Assembly (NCBI GenBank): GCA_011526375.1
Contig: WTIT01000087.1
Span: forward strand, 13,059-56,454
Length of the DNA: 43,396 nt
Reading direction: 5' to 3'
Source: Methanobacteriota archaeon
GTDB taxonomy: Archaea; Thermoplasmatota; Poseidoniia; Poseidoniales; Poseidoniaceae
Positions within the stretch are counted from its first letter, which is position 1, and each line of letters starts with the position of its first letter. Shown here in pieces: positions 39,325-43,396 of the stretch. The position numbers were made by a program, and so were the translations under genes. Below the pieces are notes generated by a model. That model ran no database searches. It saw only the letters and a list, made by a program, of their open reading frames with translations, and had not been told where the DNA came from.

Positions 39325-40497
39325 GTGACCATAGAGGTGGCTTATTTGATAATGGACTTGGCTACGATTTTAGTTATCGTCAATGGTCTATTGGTCACTT
39401 TAATGGTCTCTGAGGGCTTGTTTAACCAATATGTAAGAAAGCATGAGTCGCCGTGGAAAGAGATGATTTACAACCTAAATTCTGGCCATTTGCTAATGTG
39501 GATCTGCCGTGGTTTGGAAATTATTGGTTATTATTACATCCTGTCTTATTCGCCTTATCGATTGTTTGAAAATTTACCAGTTTGGCAAACTTTCTTGATT
39601 GCCTTCATTGCTTGGGATTTTGGTTTCTACTGGTTCCATAGAGCACATCACAAATTTAGTGCACTGTGGGTTTTACATAATGTCCATCACCAAGGAGAAA
39701 ATTTCAATCTCTCCTTGGGTATTAGAAATGCTTGGTTTTCATCACTCACAGCCCTACCGTTCTATGCTATTCTAGCAGTTGCAGGGCTGCCTGTTGAGAT
39801 GTTCATAACAGTTGCAAGTATTCATATTGTCATTCAATTCTATAACCACAATAGCATTGTCAAAAAGTCAGGTATACTTGAGTTGTTTATGATTACTCCA
39901 TCACACCACAGGGTCCATCACGGTGTTCAAGATGTCTATGTTGACCGAAATTTTGGCGGCACCTTTGTGATTTGGGACAAATTATTCGGAACCTTTCAGG
40001 TAGAACTCGATGAAGTACCCGTTGAGTATGGGTCACATGAAAAAATTGAGACTTCCAACGTGTTTTGGGGCAACCTCATTCCAATTTTGCGATGGCTTGG
40101 CCTCAAAACTGAAAATCCAAAACTAGGCAATTACCGTATACCAAATTTCCATATCGTAATCAATGGACTGCTTGTGTTCGGTATTTATGTTCAATATCTA
40201 ATTTACGAGATAAGTGGTAATCTAACAGATATGGGGATAATTTTCGCAATTGGGTTTTCAGGAACATTAGGACTCGGATTTATCAGCGACCAAAAGCTCT
40301 GGGGTTATCGGTTAAATCTAATCTCATCAATAATTCTAGCAAGCATTTATTTTATTGCATTTAGAATTAATGACATATACCTTGAAGCTAATATCGTACT
40401 GATATTATTCTCAAATTTGCTGATGTATTTCTCTTTTGAGGATGTTAGTCTAAATTTGTCCACCGAGGATACAATAGACAGTAAATCTGTTGCTTAA
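39325..40497 (+). CDS. Fatty acid hydroxylase / sterol desaturase superfamily membrane protein
   Basis: His clusters FHRAHH, LHNVHHQ, SHHRVHHG; multiple TMs; GTG start. Confidence 0.9.
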   Translation: MTIEVAYLIMDLATILVIVNGLLVTLMVSEGLFNQYVRKHESPWKEMIYNLNSGHLLMWICRGLEIIGYYYILSYSPYRLFENLPVWQTFLIAFIAWDFGFYWFHRAHHKFSALWVLHNVHHQGENFNLSLGIRNAWFSSLTALPFYAILAVAGLPVEMFITVASIHIVIQFYNHNSIVKKSGILELFMITPSHHRVHHGVQDVYVDRNFGGTFVIWDKLFGTFQVELDEVPVEYGSHEKIETSNVFWGNLIPILRWLGLKTENPKLGNYRIPNFHIVINGLLVFGIYVQYLIYEISGNLTDMGIIFAIGFSGTLGLGFISDQKLWGYRLNLISSIILASIYFIAFRINDIYLEANIVLILFSNLLMYFSFEDVSLNLSTEDTIDSKSVA

Positions 40498-40517
40498 TTA
40501 TCATTAGAGGGTTATGC

Positions 40518-41558
40518 GTGACTCAGGGATTATTTCACAGTAAAATCCTCTCCTTCGCCAGTTACATACCTGAAAACTTTGTTCCGATTGAGGAATTTGC
40601 CGCAGTAGGTGACTTACCAGGTAAGTTAGACCTCCATAGATTAACAGGTATCGATGGCCATCGTCGAAGTGATTTAGCAGAAGGTAGTCTAGAACTAGCC
40701 ACCAAAGCAGCCAAAAAATGTATCCATAGATCTAAGATTGAGCCAGATAAAATAGATTTAGTAATCAATTGCGCAGTTAGTAACCTTTCTAGCAGTTTAG
40801 GCCTGCATATTTCACCGAGTATGGCTACGATTATCGCTAAGGAACTGGGTATTAATGAAGCAATTTGTTTTGATATTTCCAATGCCTGTTCAGGTATGAT
40901 TACTTCGTTGATGATTGCTGATTCAATGATAAAATCCGGTGAAATAGAGACGGCGCTAATCGTCTCAGGGGAAAATATCACTTCACTTATTGATGAAGCT
41001 AAATCAAATAATCTGTGGCTAAAAAGTAAAGCAATAGCATCCATGACCGTCGGTGATGGCTCAGCAGCATATTTGATCGGTAGGTCAGAGGCCCCCAACC
41101 AAGTTATTTTCAGTGAGCCATTTACTTTTGCTCAATACAATAAATTGTGCATAGGAGAAGCATCAAAGAAACGTGCAGGCCCACTGATGAGAACCAAGGC
41201 ATCTCAACTACAGCAGGGAGTGTTGGACAACCTTAGTGAATTTCTCACACGGTCAATGCGCCGTATGGAACTTAATTGGAGTGAAATAAACCATGTTTAT
41301 TCTCATCCAACCTCACCTAAAGCAGTGGATAAAGGGGCGGAGATTGCGATAGCAGCAGTTGGTCCAATCATGCAATTACATAATGATAGTCAGGACATTG
41401 CAAATACCGCGTCTACGAGCCACTGTATGCTGCTTGAGAAATCTCTCAAGGCTGGGAAATTGAATTCAGGTGACTCTGCTCTACTCATTTCTTTTGGGTC
41501 TGGATTGGCAATGCTAGCGATGTACTTCCATATGCCGGAGGGAATTGAACAATGGTAG
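40518..41558 (+). CDS. 3-oxoacyl-ACP synthase III (KAS III / FabH-like) thiolase-fold enzyme
   Basis: FDISNACSGMITSLMIADSMIKSGEIETALIVSGE (catalytic Cys), VYSHPTSPKAVDKG (candidate His), NTASTSHCMLLEKSLKAG (candidate Asn), SFGSGLAMLAMYF. GTG start. Confidence 0.85.
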   Translation: MTQGLFHSKILSFASYIPENFVPIEEFAAVGDLPGKLDLHRLTGIDGHRRSDLAEGSLELATKAAKKCIHRSKIEPDKIDLVINCAVSNLSSSLGLHISPSMATIIAKELGINEAICFDISNACSGMITSLMIADSMIKSGEIETALIVSGENITSLIDEAKSNNLWLKSKAIASMTVGDGSAAYLIGRSEAPNQVIFSEPFTFAQYNKLCIGEASKKRAGPLMRTKASQLQQGVLDNLSEFLTRSMRRMELNWSEINHVYSHPTSPKAVDKGAEIAIAAVGPIMQLHNDSQDIANTASTSHCMLLEKSLKAGKLNSGDSALLISFGSGLAMLAMYFHMPEGIEQW

Positions 41559-42256
41559 TCATTGTGGGCTGGAAATCATCGCCGATAGGCCGCAGTAGTT
41601 TGCTAAAATCAATTTGTAATTTGTCAAGAAAGTTGATTGCTGAATCCTCAATAACACTAAATGATGTTAATTTGATTATCCATGCCGGAGTATATCGACG
41701 GAATTTCAGAACTGAACCAGCATTTGCTAGTCATGTTCAGGGCGAATTAGGATTGAAGTGTAAACCAATCTCTCAGCAATCAAACCACTGTTTTTCTTTT
41801 GACGTAAGCGATGGTAGTTGTAGTCCATATGTTGCACTGAATTCTGCTAAACATATGTTGAAAATTAAATCTGGAGGATACGCTCTAATTACAGTAGGAG
41901 ACGAGCGACCAAATGCTCAATCAAAGTGGTCTTATCAACCGATATCTTGTGTGATGTTGGTTGCATTGGAGGGCGATGGAGCAAAATTGAAATCAACAAT
42001 ATTTGACTCAAAATTATTTGACTCATCAGCAGTAGTGTCAACGATTTTTGATGAAACTAAATCTGCGAACATTATTGCTGAACACACTCCATTTGAAAGA
42101 AAAGGTACTGTTGACGGTGAGAAATTTATCGGCAATGCCAACTGGTTGTCAGGGCAGCATATGCACGAGTTTCTAACCCAATATTCTCAAGCAATGACTA
42201 AAATCCATCAAATTAACGACCATTCAGGAAAAACAGTGACTGCAACCTGGATGTGA
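41552..42256 (+). CDS. Half-size thiolase-fold (KAS III N-domain-like) protein
   Basis: LNDVNLIIHAGVYRR...FDVSDGSCSPYVALNSAKHMLKIKSGGYALITVGDE resembles the N-terminal half of KAS III; overlaps the upstream gene (ATGGTAG). Confidence 0.65.
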   Translation: MVVIVGWKSSPIGRSSLLKSICNLSRKLIAESSITLNDVNLIIHAGVYRRNFRTEPAFASHVQGELGLKCKPISQQSNHCFSFDVSDGSCSPYVALNSAKHMLKIKSGGYALITVGDERPNAQSKWSYQPISCVMLVALEGDGAKLKSTIFDSKLFDSSAVVSTIFDETKSANIIAEHTPFERKGTVDGEKFIGNANWLSGQHMHEFLTQYSQAMTKIHQINDHSGKTVTATWM

Positions 42257-42261
42257 GATAT

Positions 42262-43396
42262 ATGGAAACGAGAAGCAGAGAAATCAATCTGCTCACCTAT
42301 TTTGTCGTGTTTCTTACCTTTTATCACGTAATTGCAAGATTTGGATTAGCCGTAGATTTACAATGGCATACCGATGTTGGCCGAGATAAATTACTGACTC
42401 CGCCTCATTTGATGATATTCAGTGGTACTATTCCAACGATGATATTCCTTGTTTGTTACATAGTTTGGCATAGTTTTGTCAAAATCAAGCCAAAAAGTGG
42501 CATGCAAGTATGGATATTTAGCGCCCCAATACCGATTTGGATTATCCTTAGCGGCATGATTACATTGATCCTTGGTGGACTTTATGATGACTTGTGGCAC
42601 TCAAGTTATGGCGTTGATACGACAATTATCACTCCGCCACACATTTGGACATTTGCTGGTGGGATGATAGTCGAACTTGCGACAATTATTCTTGCATTAC
42701 AGATTAAGCAGCGTACTCAGTCAAATCATCTGTTGCTAAACATATCGATGTTGTTTACTATGTGGGCCTTAATCTATCATTTGCACCTCGCGTTTGCTAA
42801 CTTTCTCGATCCGAGGGTTTGGGTAATTGAAATAATTGGAATAGAGATTATTTTGCATTTTATCTTCGCTGGCTCAGCATTATTGATCATGTTACCAATT
42901 ATGCGGTCAATTACAGGTGATGAAGGCATAATCTCGTTAGCTGGACTTATGCTTGCATCACAACTTCTATTCATCCTTCTAGTACCAAAATTGGTTGACT
43001 TAATGATGGGTACAGAACACGTATACAGACCAGGCACTCCAAATACCGTTTGGGCTGCACAATGCCTGCCTTGGTTACTATTCTTGGGTGTCATAATAAT
43101 CAAAAAGTACTCTTCGTTTGATAACCCCAGTTCAATGATTTCCTTGGTGATAATTGTTGATGCAGCATGGTTACCTACCTTTATTCAGCACATACCAAGC
43201 GAGGTTGGCGTTGTTAATACAGTAATTTCAGTAATTATATCAGTTGTTATACTGCGATTTATTTGGTTACTTAATCCAAAAATAATAATGGCTATTCAGG
43301 GGTTGTCACAGGATTATTCTAGCAAAGAAAATAGTAAATCGAAATTAGCAAAGTCTCTAGTGACAATTGTTTTGTTTTCCCTTTTGCTACCAAGTG
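42262..43396 (+). CDS. Polytopic membrane protein, unknown function (3' end beyond window)
   Basis: Manual translation from ATG 42262 (METRSREINLLTYFVVFLTFYHVIARF...) stays open to the last base, so it is missing from the ORF list; many TM segments; duplicated WH-x(n)-TPPH motif. Confidence 0.8.
   Translation, partial: METRSREINLLTYFVVFLTFYHVIARFGLAVDLQWHTDVGRDKLLTPPHLMIFSGTIPTMIFLVCYIVWHSFVKIKPKSGMQVWIFSAPIPIWIILSGMITLILGGLYDDLWHSSYGVDTTIITPPHIWTFAGGMIVELATIILALQIKQRTQSNHLLLNISMLFTMWALIYHLHLAFANFLDPRVWVIEIIGIEIILHFIFAGSALLIMLPIMRSITGDEGIISLAGLMLASQLLFILLVPKLVDLMMGTEHVYRPGTPNTVWAAQCLPWLLFLGVIIIKKYSSFDNPSSMISLVIIVDAAWLPTFIQHIPSEVGVVNTVISVIISVVILRFIWLLNPKIIMAIQGLSQDYSSKENSKSKLAKSLVTIVLFSLLLPS

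Noticed and set aside
40562-41098. 178 aa minus-strand ORF
   Set aside because: Entirely antisense to the KAS III-like gene, with no recognisable domain; probably a by-product of codon usage.

Overview
The window looks like a contiguous piece of a Marine Group II-like euryarchaeal genome (Ca. Poseidoniales; inferred from archaeal gene content and large Ig/CARDB-rich surface proteins, not verified). From left to right it holds: the 3' part of an RNase Z-like gene; a tandem array of very large secreted or membrane-anchored proteins, including an S8 subtilase; a complete 11-subunit complex I operon (nuoABCDHIJ1J2KLMN) without NuoEFG; an aIF1A - Rio1 - KH (Dim2/Pno1-like) translation/ribosome-biogenesis cluster; more surface proteins and a lipoprotein; a Cas4-like PD-(D/E)XK nuclease with internal transmembrane helices; ribosomal protein S2; a TauE/SafE permease; and a putative lipid locus (fatty-acid hydroxylase/sterol desaturase, KAS III-like enzyme, half-size thiolase-fold partner, and a polytopic membrane protein running off the window end). 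The strongest leads are the membrane-inserted Cas4-like nuclease, an aIF1A with a long acidic tail carrying repeated [VIML]-F-[GA] motifs, lineage-type insertions in NuoH, NuoI and NuoL, the KAS III/half-thiolase pair, and a terminal membrane protein with a duplicated WH-x(n)-TPPH motif that the ORF track does not list. No CRISPR array, rRNA, confident tRNA or transposase was seen.
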